This document shows positions 34,376 to 42,551 of a DNA stretch of 64,000 nucleotides, one piece after another (within the stretch, counting starts at the first letter, position 1; each line of letters starts with the position of its first letter). Under the pieces are notes generated by a model, which made no database searches, was not told the DNA's origin, and saw only the letters and a program-made list of their open reading frames with translations. This DNA is from Pseudofrankia inefficax (lineage in GTDB: Bacteria; Actinomycetota; Actinomycetes; Frankiales; Frankiaceae), in contig NC_014666.1 of NCBI RefSeq assembly GCF_000166135.1, positions 7,998,001-8,062,000 of the forward strand, read 5' to 3'. A program made the translations under genes and the position numbers.

Positions 34376-34482
34376 ACCGTCCGCGTCGCCGGTAGCGGCC
34401 CGTGTTCGAGTCTGGTGCCGCCGGCATTGGCCAGTCCGACCGGCGCGCCGGCCCCGAGGCCGGCCGTGCGGCACCGGGCGGG

Positions 34483-34899
34483 TCAGGCGGCCTCGCTGGC
34501 GCTCACGGTCGGGGTGAGCATCGCGGCGAGCGCAGCCATCGCGTGGGGTACGGGCCGGTAGTAGGCCCAGACGCCGCGTTTCTCGCGGCTGATCAGGCCG
34601 GCGTCGACGAGGACCTTCAGGTGGTGGCTGACGGTCGGCTGGGTCAGGCCGAGGGGTTCGGTCAGCTCGCAGACGCACGCCTCGCCACCGTCGCGGGCGT
34701 AGATCATCGACAGGATTCGCAGGCGGGCCGGCACGGCGATGGCCTTCAGGACAGCGGCGAGCTGGTCGGCCTCCGCCGCGGACAGTGGCTCACGAGCCAG
34801 CGGCGTGCAGCAGGCGGACATCGCCCCGAGCAGGCCGGGTCCCGGCTCGGGCTCGCCGGTCGCGTCGAGCCTCGTCTCCATGGGGGATGTCGTCGCCAT
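34483..34899 (-). CDS. arsR: ArsR-family metalloregulator
   Basis: 138 aa from ATG 34899; a TTG at 34917 would add six residues. The winged helix is LRILSMIYARDG...LGLTQPTVSHHLKVLVDAG, and the arsenic site is GGEACVCELTEPLG, with two cysteines at the start of the DNA-binding segment. An additional Cys pair (MSACCTP) lies near the N-terminus, as in actinobacterial ArsR types that bind As(III) with three thiols. It is transcribed away from the arsI-aqp-arsC unit and probably represses both directions through the dyads in the shared promoter. Confidence 0.92.
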   Translation of the reverse strand: MATTSPMETRLDATGEPEPGPGLLGAMSACCTPLAREPLSAAEADQLAAVLKAIAVPARLRILSMIYARDGGEACVCELTEPLGLTQPTVSHHLKVLVDAGLISREKRGVWAYYRPVPHAMAALAAMLTPTVSASEAA

Positions 34900-34920
34900 G
34901 GACCCAGCATGCCTCAAGGC

Positions 34921-34980
34921 ATTGACAGGCGTCTATCTCACCCGCCATCCTCGTGCCGTCAGACATAGACGGTGGTCGAT
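34921..34980. promoter_or_regulatory. Two ArsR-like dyads in the divergent promoter
   Basis: ATTGACAGGCGTCTAT at 34921-34936 and ATAGACGGTGGTCGAT at 34965-34980 both follow ATnGAC-N4-GTCnAT and are spaced 44 bp apart, about four helical turns. They lie between arsR and the arsI-like gene, where a dimeric ArsR repressor would be expected to bind. Confidence 0.65.
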
Positions 34981-34995
34981 GTTAGGGGTGGTCGT

Positions 34996-35532
34996 ATGGC
35001 CAGGGTGCAGCTGGCGTTGAACGTCTCGGACGTGGACGCGGCGGTGCAGTTCTACGGGAAGCTGTTCGGCGTGCAGCCGGCGAAGCGCCGGCCGGGGTAC
35101 GCGAACTTCGCGATCGACACCCCGCCGCTGAAGCTGGTGCTGATCGAGAACCCCGAGGCCCGGGGCGCCGGCGTCGCGGGCGCGCTGAACCACCTGGGCG
35201 TCGAGGTCGAGACCACCGACGAGGTCTCGGCGGCCACCGCCCGGCTGGCGGGGGCGGGGCTGGCGACCGCCGTGCAGGAGAACACCGCCTGCTGCTACGC
35301 GCTGCAGGACAAAGTCTGGGTCGACGACCCCGACGGCGCACCCTGGGAGGTCTACACCGTCCTCGCCGACAGCGAGACCGCTCGTCCGGGATCGACCTCG
35401 TCCGCGGCCGAGCGGCTCGCCGGGACCGAGCCCGGCGACGTCTGTTGCACGCCGGCCGCCGCGGCGGCGGTGCCGGCGGGCGTGGTGAATCTGCTCGCGG
35501 GTGAGCCGGTCTCGACCGGCCACTGCTGCTGA
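34996..35532 (+). CDS. ArsI/CadI-family vicinal-oxygen-chelate protein
   Basis: 178 aa from ATG 34996. The glyoxalase-like fold is clear: VQLALNVSDVDAAVQFYGKL, HLGVEVET, then ENTACCYALQDKVWVDDPDG and WEVYTV. The cysteine pair in TACCYA is the metal/thiol site of ArsI (C-As lyase) and CadI-type proteins. The C-terminus has two further CC pairs (DVCCTP, GHCC), suggesting thiol-based arsenic binding. ArsI cleaves organoarsenicals such as MAs(III); whether this copy is ArsI or a CadI-like sequestrant is not decided. It is the first gene of the arsenic operon. Confidence 0.85.
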   Translation: MARVQLALNVSDVDAAVQFYGKLFGVQPAKRRPGYANFAIDTPPLKLVLIENPEARGAGVAGALNHLGVEVETTDEVSAATARLAGAGLATAVQENTACCYALQDKVWVDDPDGAPWEVYTVLADSETARPGSTSSAAERLAGTEPGDVCCTPAAAAAVPAGVVNLLAGEPVSTGHCC

Positions 35533-35542
35533 GCGCCCGCCG

Positions 35543-36313
35543 GTGACAGACCTTCTGGGCGGCCAGCCGCCGCTGGTGCGGCGGGTCGCCGCCGAGGCGA
35601 TCGGCAGCCTGCTGCTCGCGGCGCTCGTCGTGGGCAGCGGCATCGCGGCGCAGCAGCTGAGCCCCGGCCAGGTGGGTCTGGAGCTGGTCGAGAACGCGGC
35701 GGCGACCGCCGCCGGCCTCTACGCGATCATCCTGATGGTCGGCCCGGTGTCCGGAGCGCACTTCAACCCGGTCGTCACCCTGGTCGACGCGGCGCTCGGT
35801 GGGCTGTCATGGCGGGATGCCGCCGCGTACCTGCCTGCCCAGGTCGCGGGTTGTGTCGGCGGCGCCGTCCTGGCGAACCTGATGTTCGCCCGGCCGGCGG
35901 CGTCGATCTCCACCCACCACCGGGCATCCAGCGCGCACCTGCTCGCCGAGGTGGTCGCGACCGCCGGCCTGATCCTGCTGATCTTCTCGCTGGCCCGGTC
36001 CGGCCGTGGCGAGAAGGCCCCGGCAGCGGTCGGCGCCTACATCGGCGCCGCGTACTGGTTCACCAGCTCGACAAGCTTCGCGAACCCGGCGATCAGCGTC
36101 GGGCGGATGTTCTCCGACACGTTCGCCGGCATCGCCCCCGCCTCCGTACCGGCCTTCGTGGCCGCCCAGCTGGTCGGCGGCGCGGTCGGCCTGGGCCTGG
36201 TCCGCCTGCTCTACAGCTCCACGCCGGCAGGGCAGGAACAGGTCGCCGAGGTGCTGCCGCCCCCGTCCACGGTCGCCGATGACCACGCTCTACCCGCGCC
36301 TCACACCGTCTGA
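35543..36313 (+). CDS. Aquaporin-like channel in arsenic operon (AqpS type)
   Basis: 256 aa from GTG 35543, 10 nt after the previous stop. Six hydrophobic segments and the two half-helix boxes GAHFNPVVT and SFANPAISVGR (NPV and NPA) define a MIP-family channel. In some bacteria an aquaglyceroporin (AqpS) replaces the arsenite pump and lets As(III) made by ArsC leave down its gradient; the operon here has no ArsB or Acr3 gene, which fits that model. The N-terminus is cytosolic and has no signal peptide. Confidence 0.88.
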   Translation: MTDLLGGQPPLVRRVAAEAIGSLLLAALVVGSGIAAQQLSPGQVGLELVENAAATAAGLYAIILMVGPVSGAHFNPVVTLVDAALGGLSWRDAAAYLPAQVAGCVGGAVLANLMFARPAASISTHHRASSAHLLAEVVATAGLILLIFSLARSGRGEKAPAAVGAYIGAAYWFTSSTSFANPAISVGRMFSDTFAGIAPASVPAFVAAQLVGGAVGLGLVRLLYSSTPAGQEQVAEVLPPPSTVADDHALPAPHTV

Positions 36314-36357
36314 CCTGCTGCGGCAGCCCGGCCAGGCTGCCTAGAAAGGACTTCGCT

Positions 36358-36765
36358 GTGTCCGACCTCCCGTCGGTACTGTTCGTCTGCGTCCACAATG
36401 CCGGCCGCTCCCAGATGGCCGCCGGCTTCCTGACCCACCTCGCCGCCGGCCGGGTCCAGGTACGTTCCGCCGGGTCCATGCCCGCGGACCAGGTCAACCC
36501 GGTCGCGGTCGCCGCGATGGCCGAGGTCGGGATCGACATCGCCGCCGAGATCCCGAAGGTCCTCACCATCGACGCGGTCGAGGCGTCGACGGTCGTCGTC
36601 ACGATGGGCTGCGGCGATACCTGCCCGGTCTTCCCCGGCATCCGCTACGAGGACTGGAAACTCGACGACCCCGCCGGCCAGGGCCTCGACGCCGTCCGCC
36701 CGATCCGCGACGCGATCCGCGCCCGCGTCGAGAAACTGCTCGGCGAACTCCTGCCTGCCGCCTGA
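36358..36765 (+). CDS. arsC: Arsenate reductase, LMW-phosphatase type
   Basis: 135 aa from GTG 36358 with AGAAAGGAC upstream. The P-loop CVHNAGRS (Cys11, Arg17) is the nucleophile site, and GCGDTCP carries Cys85 and Cys89, the usual pair for thioredoxin- or mycothiol-coupled turnover. The Asp in YEDWKLDDPAG is the general acid of this family. It reduces arsenate to arsenite for export by the channel encoded just upstream. Confidence 0.93.
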   Translation: MSDLPSVLFVCVHNAGRSQMAAGFLTHLAAGRVQVRSAGSMPADQVNPVAVAAMAEVGIDIAAEIPKVLTIDAVEASTVVVTMGCGDTCPVFPGIRYEDWKLDDPAGQGLDAVRPIRDAIRARVEKLLGELLPAA

Positions 36766-37496
36766 TCGCGGCATCGCGGTCCCACCCCGCGCGACGAGCA
36801 GTGGCCGGCCCGATCCGGGCCCTGGCCAGCGGCGCGGGTGACCCGCGTCCTTGCCGCCGGCCCTGGAAGGGGCTGTTTGTCGCGCACATCGGCGCGATCG
36901 GTGGCAGCGGCGCCGGCGTCTCCGCCGCGCCACGTTCCCGCGAGCTCGACCCGTCCGCGGTCATCGACCTCGCCGCACTTGTCGGCGCGATCCGCGGGAC
37001 GTTCACCCTCGCCGTCGCCGGAAGGCCGCGGCGCTGCGCTCGCGATCGCCGCCACCGCCGCACCGCCGAGATCCACCGCCGCCGGCCCGGTCGAGCACCG
37101 CCCGGAAGGTGCCGTGACCGATAGCCACACCGCCGCCGTCTGACGGCCCACCGCCAGGCACGTGCGGTGAACAACGCGAATCCCGGCGCGATGCGCCGGT
37201 GATTCGATGGCGGTTTTGTGCGGAGAATTCACCGCGAGGTGTTCTGGTTGGACGCGCTGTTCGGCCCGCCGCTAGGCTCTGCGTGCCGGTCGACGTATGG
37301 GCCCCAGGTTGACAACGACGGCTTCTGCGACACGTCGATTCGGAACGACGGGAAACACGCGCAACACGTGGATTCCCGCCGCCTACAGTTGTGCCAATTC
37401 GACGACGAACAGCACCGCCGCCTTCCAATCCAGGAGCGCGGCGGTGGTCCTGTCATGCCTGCACGATTCCGTGTCGGAATCATCCGGAGGTGCCCG
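36766..37496. other. Non-coding region before the twin-protein genes
   Basis: 731 bases with no gene I can support. The first 350 bases give only Arg/Pro-rich frames in several registers, likely degenerate DNA. The last ~60 bases resemble the leader of the second twin gene (TTCCGTGTCGGAATCATCCG versus TTCTGTGTCGAGATCATTCG), so gene and leader were duplicated together. Confidence 0.5.
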
Positions 37497-38618
37497 ATGG
37501 AGCTGCTGTCGAACCAGAACCACCTGACGAACCGCCAGTTCGCGGAACAGATCATGGAGTCGATCAAGGAGCGGCACGGGGTCGACCTGTACGCGATCTT
37601 CTCGAACGACGCGCTCAGCGAGCGCAAGAAGGCCCGCCTGGCCCGCGTCCGGCTCCTGGAAGCGCTGCTGACCGAGGCGAACGAGCCGAACTCCGGCGCG
37701 GTCGACCTCGACGCGGCCGACTTCGACCAGGACACCGCGCTGGCGCAGATGCTGGACACCGAGATCGACATCGAGCCGAACCTGTCGCTGACGCGCAGCG
37801 ACGCGAACTACGTGATGAGCCTGCGCGGTGACGGCGTCCGCGAGTACCTCACGATGCTCACGAAGCGCTTCGAGAACATGCAGACCGCCAAGACCCCCGG
37901 CCAGCTCGCGATCGAACTGACCGCCAGCGGCCTGATCAGCGTCGGCGTCCCGATGGCCTGGGAAGTGATCAAGGCGCTGCGGGCCGGGCAGGCGGTCATG
38001 GCCGCGATCCGGACCGGTATCTCGAACATCGGTATGAAGACCGCGATCGGCGCCATCGTCGTGGTCCTCGTCGGGTTCCTGCTCTACATGTTCCTCGACA
38101 ACCCGAAGAAGATCCTCGGGATGGTCATCAACGACACCGACGAGCACCTCGTCGTCAAGAACTGGGAGAAGGGCGTCGACGGGAAGAAGGACGGCGACCT
38201 GTACATGGCCTTCGGCCACATGGCGAACTTCATGCAGGACAACGAGAGCGGGCTCGTCTCGCCGAAGGTACAGATCAGGGCCCGGGTGAACTTCGGCCCG
38301 GACGAGCCCGACAACCTCGTGTTCGCCGGCATCTACTTCGCCGACCGCAACGTCGGAATCCGCGGCGCCGAAGGTGTCATGATCTTCAGTTCGCCCAAGG
38401 TCAGGATCGCCCACCTGTTCGCCGTCCCCTACTTCGAGGACAACGGCACCTGGATGGGCTTCGTCAACGACGGCGAGGACATCGAGAAGATCTACAAGGA
38501 CTTCTACGCCCGCCGCCAGGTCTCCATGTCCCGCACCGAACGCAACTACAAGCTCGGCGCCAACGTCAACGCCCCCAGGGGCGGCGTCGTGTCCTGTATC
38601 GCCTCCATCGTCCAGTAG
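37497..38618 (+). CDS. Unknown 373-aa protein with one membrane segment, twin 1
   Basis: Starts at ATG 37497 after GGAGG at 37486-37490. The first ~175 residues are helical and charged (FAEQIMESIKERHGVDLYAI, LRGDGVREYLTMLTKRFENM). Residues ~183-200 (AIGAIVVVLVGFLLYMF) form a probable membrane helix, followed by a beta-rich domain with VINDTDEHLVVKNWEKGVDG, GDLYMAFGHMANFMQDNESG and a final GGVVSCIASI. Helical body plus a single hydrophobic segment plus a beta domain recalls membrane-acting proteins, but no known family was recognised, and no signal peptide is present. It is very similar to the next gene over its full length. Confidence 0.85.
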   Translation: MELLSNQNHLTNRQFAEQIMESIKERHGVDLYAIFSNDALSERKKARLARVRLLEALLTEANEPNSGAVDLDAADFDQDTALAQMLDTEIDIEPNLSLTRSDANYVMSLRGDGVREYLTMLTKRFENMQTAKTPGQLAIELTASGLISVGVPMAWEVIKALRAGQAVMAAIRTGISNIGMKTAIGAIVVVLVGFLLYMFLDNPKKILGMVINDTDEHLVVKNWEKGVDGKKDGDLYMAFGHMANFMQDNESGLVSPKVQIRARVNFGPDEPDNLVFAGIYFADRNVGIRGAEGVMIFSSPKVRIAHLFAVPYFEDNGTWMGFVNDGEDIEKIYKDFYARRQVSMSRTERNYKLGANVNAPRGGVVSCIASIVQ

Positions 38619-38786
38619 GCCCCGGCGGCGACTCCTGACGGCCGTGGTCGAAGGCCGTCGGGAGTCGTCATCGCCGGACTCGCGCGACAGCGCGGCCAGG
38701 AATGTGAACACATTCCATCCAGGGAATAGAGACGACGGCCTGGCACGGCCTTCATGTTCTGTGTCGAGATCATTCGGAGGTATCTG

Positions 38787-39908
38787 GTGGAACTCCCGTC
38801 GGCGCATGTCCACCTCAGCGACCGGCAGGTCGCGGAACAGATCATGGAGTCGATCAAGGAGCGGCATGGGGTCGACCTGTACGCGATCTTCTCGAACGAC
38901 GCGCTCAGCGACCGCAAGAAGGCCCGGCTGGCTCGGGTCCGGCTCCTCGAAGCCCTCCTGGACGAGGCGAGCCAGCCCGACGCCGGCACGGTCGGCCTGC
39001 ACGCCGCCGACTTCGACGAGGACACCGCGCTGGCCAGGATGCTCGACACCGAGGTCGACATCGAGCCGAACCTCGCGTTGACCCGCGGCGACGCCACCCA
39101 CGTTCTGAGCCTGCGCGGCGACGGTGTGCGCGAGTACCTGCTCGTGCTGGCGAAGCGCTTCGAGACCATGCAGACCGCCAAGACCCCGGAACGGCTCACG
39201 ATCGAGCTGGCCGCCGCGGGGCTGGCCGGTGTCGGCGCCCCGATGACCTTCGAGGTCATCAAAGAGCTGCGGGCCGGGCAGGCGCTCACCGTCGCGATCC
39301 GAAGTGCGATCACCACCATCGGGCTGACGGCCGCGATCGCCGCCGTCGTGGCGGTCCTCACCGGGCTTTTGCACTATCTGTCGCTGGACAATCCGAAGAA
39401 GATCCTCGGACTGGTCCTCAACGACACCGACGAACACCTCCTCGTCAAGGGCTGGAAGGAAGGCGTCGACGGCAAGAAGGACGGCGACCTCTACATGGCC
39501 TCCGGCCACATGGCCGCCTTCATGCAGGACAACGAACGCGGCCTGCTCTCACCGCGAGTCCAGGTCGGCGCCCGCGTCAGCTACGGACCCGACGAGCCCG
39601 ACACCATCGTGTTCGCCGGCATCTACGTCGCCACCCGCACCATCGGCCTACGCGGCACCACAGGCGTCATGATCTTCAGCTCGCCCTCGATCAGGGTCGC
39701 CCACCTGTTCGCGGTCCCCCCCTTCGACGACAACGGCACCTACATCGGATGCGTCAACGAGGGCGAGGACATCGAGAAGATCTACCAGGACTTCTACGCC
39801 CAGCGCCAGGTCTCCGTATCCCGCACCGAACGCGACTACCGGCTCGGCGCGAATGTCAACGCCGCGAAAGGCGGCGTCGTGTCCTGCATCGCCTCGATCG
39901 CCCGGTAG
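38787..39908 (+). CDS. Unknown 373-aa protein, twin 2
   Basis: Starts at GTG 38787 after GGAGG at 38776-38780, giving exactly the same length as twin 1; the ATG at 38754 has no comparable ribosome-binding site. Sequences such as QIMESIKERHGVDLYAIFSN, LDNPKKILGLVLNDTDEHLL, KDGDLYMASGHMAAFMQDNE and NAAKGGVVSCIASIAR are nearly identical between the copies. The membrane segment is more diverged (AAIAAVVAVLTGLLHYL). The twins are separated by 168 nt carrying a duplicated leader, so each may be translated independently from a shared or duplicated promoter. Confidence 0.85.
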   Translation: MELPSAHVHLSDRQVAEQIMESIKERHGVDLYAIFSNDALSDRKKARLARVRLLEALLDEASQPDAGTVGLHAADFDEDTALARMLDTEVDIEPNLALTRGDATHVLSLRGDGVREYLLVLAKRFETMQTAKTPERLTIELAAAGLAGVGAPMTFEVIKELRAGQALTVAIRSAITTIGLTAAIAAVVAVLTGLLHYLSLDNPKKILGLVLNDTDEHLLVKGWKEGVDGKKDGDLYMASGHMAAFMQDNERGLLSPRVQVGARVSYGPDEPDTIVFAGIYVATRTIGLRGTTGVMIFSSPSIRVAHLFAVPPFDDNGTYIGCVNEGEDIEKIYQDFYAQRQVSVSRTERDYRLGANVNAAKGGVVSCIASIAR

Positions 39909-40343
39909 GCGACACCATGCACGACAATCACCGCCCCCAGCCCGGCCGCCGCGACGCGCGGTAACACCACCGTGGACGGACACGTCTACACCCAGCCAGC
40001 CAATGGAACCTGACACCGATCCTCGGATCGACCGCATGCAGACCGTCGGCGGAGGCACCGGATCCGGTGCCTCCGCCGACAGGTGGCTTTACCAGGCCCT
40101 GGAGCCTGGACCGAGCCCGCGGTGATCAATAGCCGGGAAGGGCCGGGGCAATGCGCTGCCAGGACCGTTGACGCGGACATCCGATCATGCTGAACTACCG
40201 TTCAACGGGCGCGCTGGTCGAGCCGGCGGGCGATTGCGTGGTGGCGTCGAGCTGTTGGCCGACCGGCGGGCGCCGAGCACCGCCGGCGCGCTACCCCTGC
40301 CCGCTGGAACCGTCCACGACCATGAGCACCTGGGGGACACGCA
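39909..40343. other. Non-coding region between twin 2 and the CocE-like gene
   Basis: 435 bases with no gene. It contains a strong perfect palindrome (listed at 40045-40080) and a GGGGG ribosome-binding site at 40332-40336 before the next ATG. Confidence 0.5.
40045..40080. terminator. Perfect 36-bp palindrome, probable bidirectional terminator
   Basis: GTCGGCGGAGGCACCGGA is followed directly by its exact reverse complement, so the stem has 18 potential pairs (the innermost few cannot close). There is no U-tract, as is common for actinobacterial terminators. It would end the twin-gene transcript 136 nt after the stop. Confidence 0.65.
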
Positions 40344-42122
40344 ATGACTGACCTCGCGGCGGACGGACCGGAGCTCGTCATCGAGCGGGACCTGATGGTC
40401 CCGATGCGGGACGGCGTCCGGTTACGCACCGACGTCTTCCGGCCGGCCGGCCCGGGCCCGTTCCCGACGCTGGTGACCCGCTATCCCTATGTGGCGGACG
40501 AGATGACCGACGCCGGAGCCATGCTGGTCGCGCGGCAGGGCTACGCCGTCGTCTGGCAGCACTGCCGGGGCCGATACGGGTCCGAGGGGGTGTTCTACCC
40601 GTTCCGCGACGACGGTCCCGACGGTTATGACACGGTCGAGTGGGCTGCGGCGCAGCCGTGGTCGAACGGCCGGGTCGCCAGCTACGGCGCCTCCTACGGC
40701 GGGATGCAGGCGTGGGCGACGGCTGTGCTGCGCCCGCCGCACCTGGTGGCGATCGCGCCGGTGTCGTCGGCTCCGTCCTACTTCGGCTGCAACATCATGT
40801 ACTGGGCTCAGGGCGTGATGGGGCTGGGCTTCGGCCTGATGTGGACCGGCCAGATCACGACGTGGGAGGCCGTCCGCGCCGGCGTCCCGCAGCCGCTGCC
40901 GGAGTTCGAGCAGCTCGAGCGGGCCATGAAGGAGATGGCCAGCGACCCGGACGCCTTCCTCAAGGCGGCGATGGACCAGACCGCCCTCATGAGCACCCTG
41001 CTGACCCGCAGGCCACTGCGCGAGATCGCCGAACTGGCGGAGCTGGCGCCCTGGTGGCGAGACTGGTGCGACAACGACGACCCCCGCGACGCGTTCTGGC
41101 GCCGCCAGAACGCCCTCGACCGGATCGACGACCTGACCGTGCCGATCTTCCACATGACAGGCTGGTACGACCTGTTCACCGGTGCCACGCTCGACGGCTT
41201 CGCCGCCCTGAAGCGGTACGGCGCCGACCCGCGGGTCAGCGACGCGCACCGGCTCGTCGTCGGGCCCTGGTCACACGTGCCCGGCGTACCACCCAGGCCA
41301 GACCTCCCAGTCGGTCCCGAGCAGACCGACATGTACGACCACAGCCCGGGCTCGCCGCTGATGCAGTTCCTCGGGCACCACCTCAAGGGCGAGAACCCGG
41401 ACTACGGCGAGCGCCCGCCCGTCCGCGTCTTCGTCATGGGAGCGAACCGCTGGCGAGAGGACTCCCAGTGGCCGCCCGCCGAGGCACGGGCGACCTCCTA
41501 CTGGCTACGCAGCGGCGGTGGCGCCAACACCCTCGACGGTGACGGGAGCCTTTCGCTGGAGCCACCGGCAGGCGAACCCGCCGACTCCTTCGTCTACGAC
41601 CCGGCCGACCCGGTGCCCGGGCCAATCGGCGTGGGTCTCGGCGGCGGCCCGGAGATCGAGCCCAGTGCCACCGGGCGCCGCGCCGACGTCCTCGTCTACA
41701 CCTCCGAGCCGCTGGAGGAGGACCTGGAGGTCGTCGGCCCCGTCGCGGTCAAGCTGTGGGCGTCCTCCTCGGTCGCCGACACCGACTTCACCGCGAAGCT
41801 GATCGACGTCTTCCCCGACGGCACCGCCCAGGCGCTCTGCCAGGGTGTCGTGCGCACCCGGTACGCGACCGCGGCGCCCGTGACCCCGGGCGCGGTCCAC
41901 CAGTTCGACGTCAGCGTCGGAGCGACCGCGAACGTGTTCCGGGCCGGCCATCGGATCCGGCTGCACGTCTCGTCGAGCGAGTTCCCCACCTACGAGCTCA
42001 ACCCGAATACCGGTGAGCGACTGACCCACGACCCCTCCGGCCGAACCATCACCGCCACCCAGCACGTCTTCCACGACGCCCAGCACCCGTCCAACCTGGT
42101 CCTGCCCGTAATTCCGCACTGA
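40344..42122 (+). CDS. CocE/NonD-family hydrolase (X-Pro dipeptidyl-peptidase-like)
   Basis: 592 aa. The alpha/beta core is clear: VPMRDGVRLRTDVFRP, WQHCRGRYGSEG, the nucleophile elbow SYGASYGGMQAW with Ser, then FHMTGWYDLFTGATLDGF (Asp region) and VVGPWSH for the His. A C-terminal jelly-roll domain (from ~residue 370) with RIRLHVSSSEFPTYELNPNT is typical. Members hydrolyse esters or amides, including cocaine esterase and acyl-peptide types; the substrate is unknown. No signal peptide. It ends 18 nt before the second tRNA-Arg remnant, at the right edge of the putative island. Confidence 0.9.
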   Translation: MTDLAADGPELVIERDLMVPMRDGVRLRTDVFRPAGPGPFPTLVTRYPYVADEMTDAGAMLVARQGYAVVWQHCRGRYGSEGVFYPFRDDGPDGYDTVEWAAAQPWSNGRVASYGASYGGMQAWATAVLRPPHLVAIAPVSSAPSYFGCNIMYWAQGVMGLGFGLMWTGQITTWEAVRAGVPQPLPEFEQLERAMKEMASDPDAFLKAAMDQTALMSTLLTRRPLREIAELAELAPWWRDWCDNDDPRDAFWRRQNALDRIDDLTVPIFHMTGWYDLFTGATLDGFAALKRYGADPRVSDAHRLVVGPWSHVPGVPPRPDLPVGPEQTDMYDHSPGSPLMQFLGHHLKGENPDYGERPPVRVFVMGANRWREDSQWPPAEARATSYWLRSGGGANTLDGDGSLSLEPPAGEPADSFVYDPADPVPGPIGVGLGGGPEIEPSATGRRADVLVYTSEPLEEDLEVVGPVAVKLWASSSVADTDFTAKLIDVFPDGTAQALCQGVVRTRYATAAPVTPGAVHQFDVSVGATANVFRAGHRIRLHVSSSEFPTYELNPNTGERLTHDPSGRTITATQHVFHDAQHPSNLVLPVIPH

Positions 42123-42140
42123 CCGCCCTGCCTGGAGCAG

Positions 42141-42184
42141 CTACGGATCAGGAGGCTGGGGGTTCGCGTCCCTCCGAGCGCACC
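42141..42184 (+). pseudogene. Second 3' half of a tRNA-Arg(ACG)-like gene (att remnant)
   Basis: It matches 13604-13647 at 41 of 44 positions in the same orientation. One change is in the T-loop (TTCGCGT instead of TTCGAGT), which would damage a functional tRNA. No 5' half precedes it. It is read as the other border of an integrated element. Confidence 0.8.
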
Positions 42185-42191
42185 CCGTCTG

Positions 42192-42229
42192 ACCTGGGCG
42201 TTCGCCACTTCGCCGGTGTGCGCCCAGGT
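42192..42229. terminator. Inverted repeat, possible terminator
   Basis: ACCTGGGCG at 42192-42200 pairs perfectly with CGCCCAGGT at 42221-42229 across a 20-base loop. It lies between the tRNA remnant and the CaiB remnant and could end transcription from either side. Confidence 0.5.
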
Positions 42230-42482
42230 TACGCTCCCCCGGCGTTTGAGAGATCCGCATCGTCGTCGGCTTCGACCCGGTCCGGCCGTAGCGACACTCC
42301 TTCACGCTTCACGGCGACGAACATGCGGCCCAGGCCGGCCGGCGGGAACGGGACGCGCTCGGACTGCTCGATCTTGATGACCTCGGCGCCCAGTCGGCGA
42401 GCAGCGCCGAAGCGGCCGGAACGAACGTGTGCTCGGCCACCTCAAGGACGTGGACACCCTTCATGATTGCGGTCACTGCCAT
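42229..42482 (-). pseudogene. CaiB/BaiF (family III) CoA-transferase N-terminal fragment, frameshifted
   Basis: On the minus strand the opening MAVTAIMKGVHVLEVAEHTF, then VPAASALLADW, is a typical CoA-transferase start. It continues in a shifted frame as GAEVIKIEQSERVPFPPAGL, ending RPDRVEADDDADLSNAGGA at TAA 42229. Only about 80 of the usual ~400 residues remain. The single shift within LLADWGAEVIKIE shows a once-functional gene. It lies at the end of the minus-strand substrate-binding protein/esterase cluster. Confidence 0.7.
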
Positions 42483-42551
42483 CCTCCGGCCGATCTGCAC
42501 GAGGCACCTGCGGCGAAACAATCGCAACCAATATCCACGTTGACATCGATG

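Noticed and set aside
34922-34927. TTGACA as the -35 of the arsI-like gene
   Set aside because: No -10 at 16-18 bases; the hexamer is part of the ArsR-like dyad.
36801-37143. Overlapping ~100-aa frames after arsC
   Set aside because: Several frames of similar length, all Arg/Pro/Ala-rich, without ribosome-binding sites or recognisable motifs.
37383-39509. 708-aa antisense frame across the unknown twins
   Set aside because: It mirrors the repeated plus-strand genes; the plus frames have GGAGG sites, equal lengths and a membrane helix.
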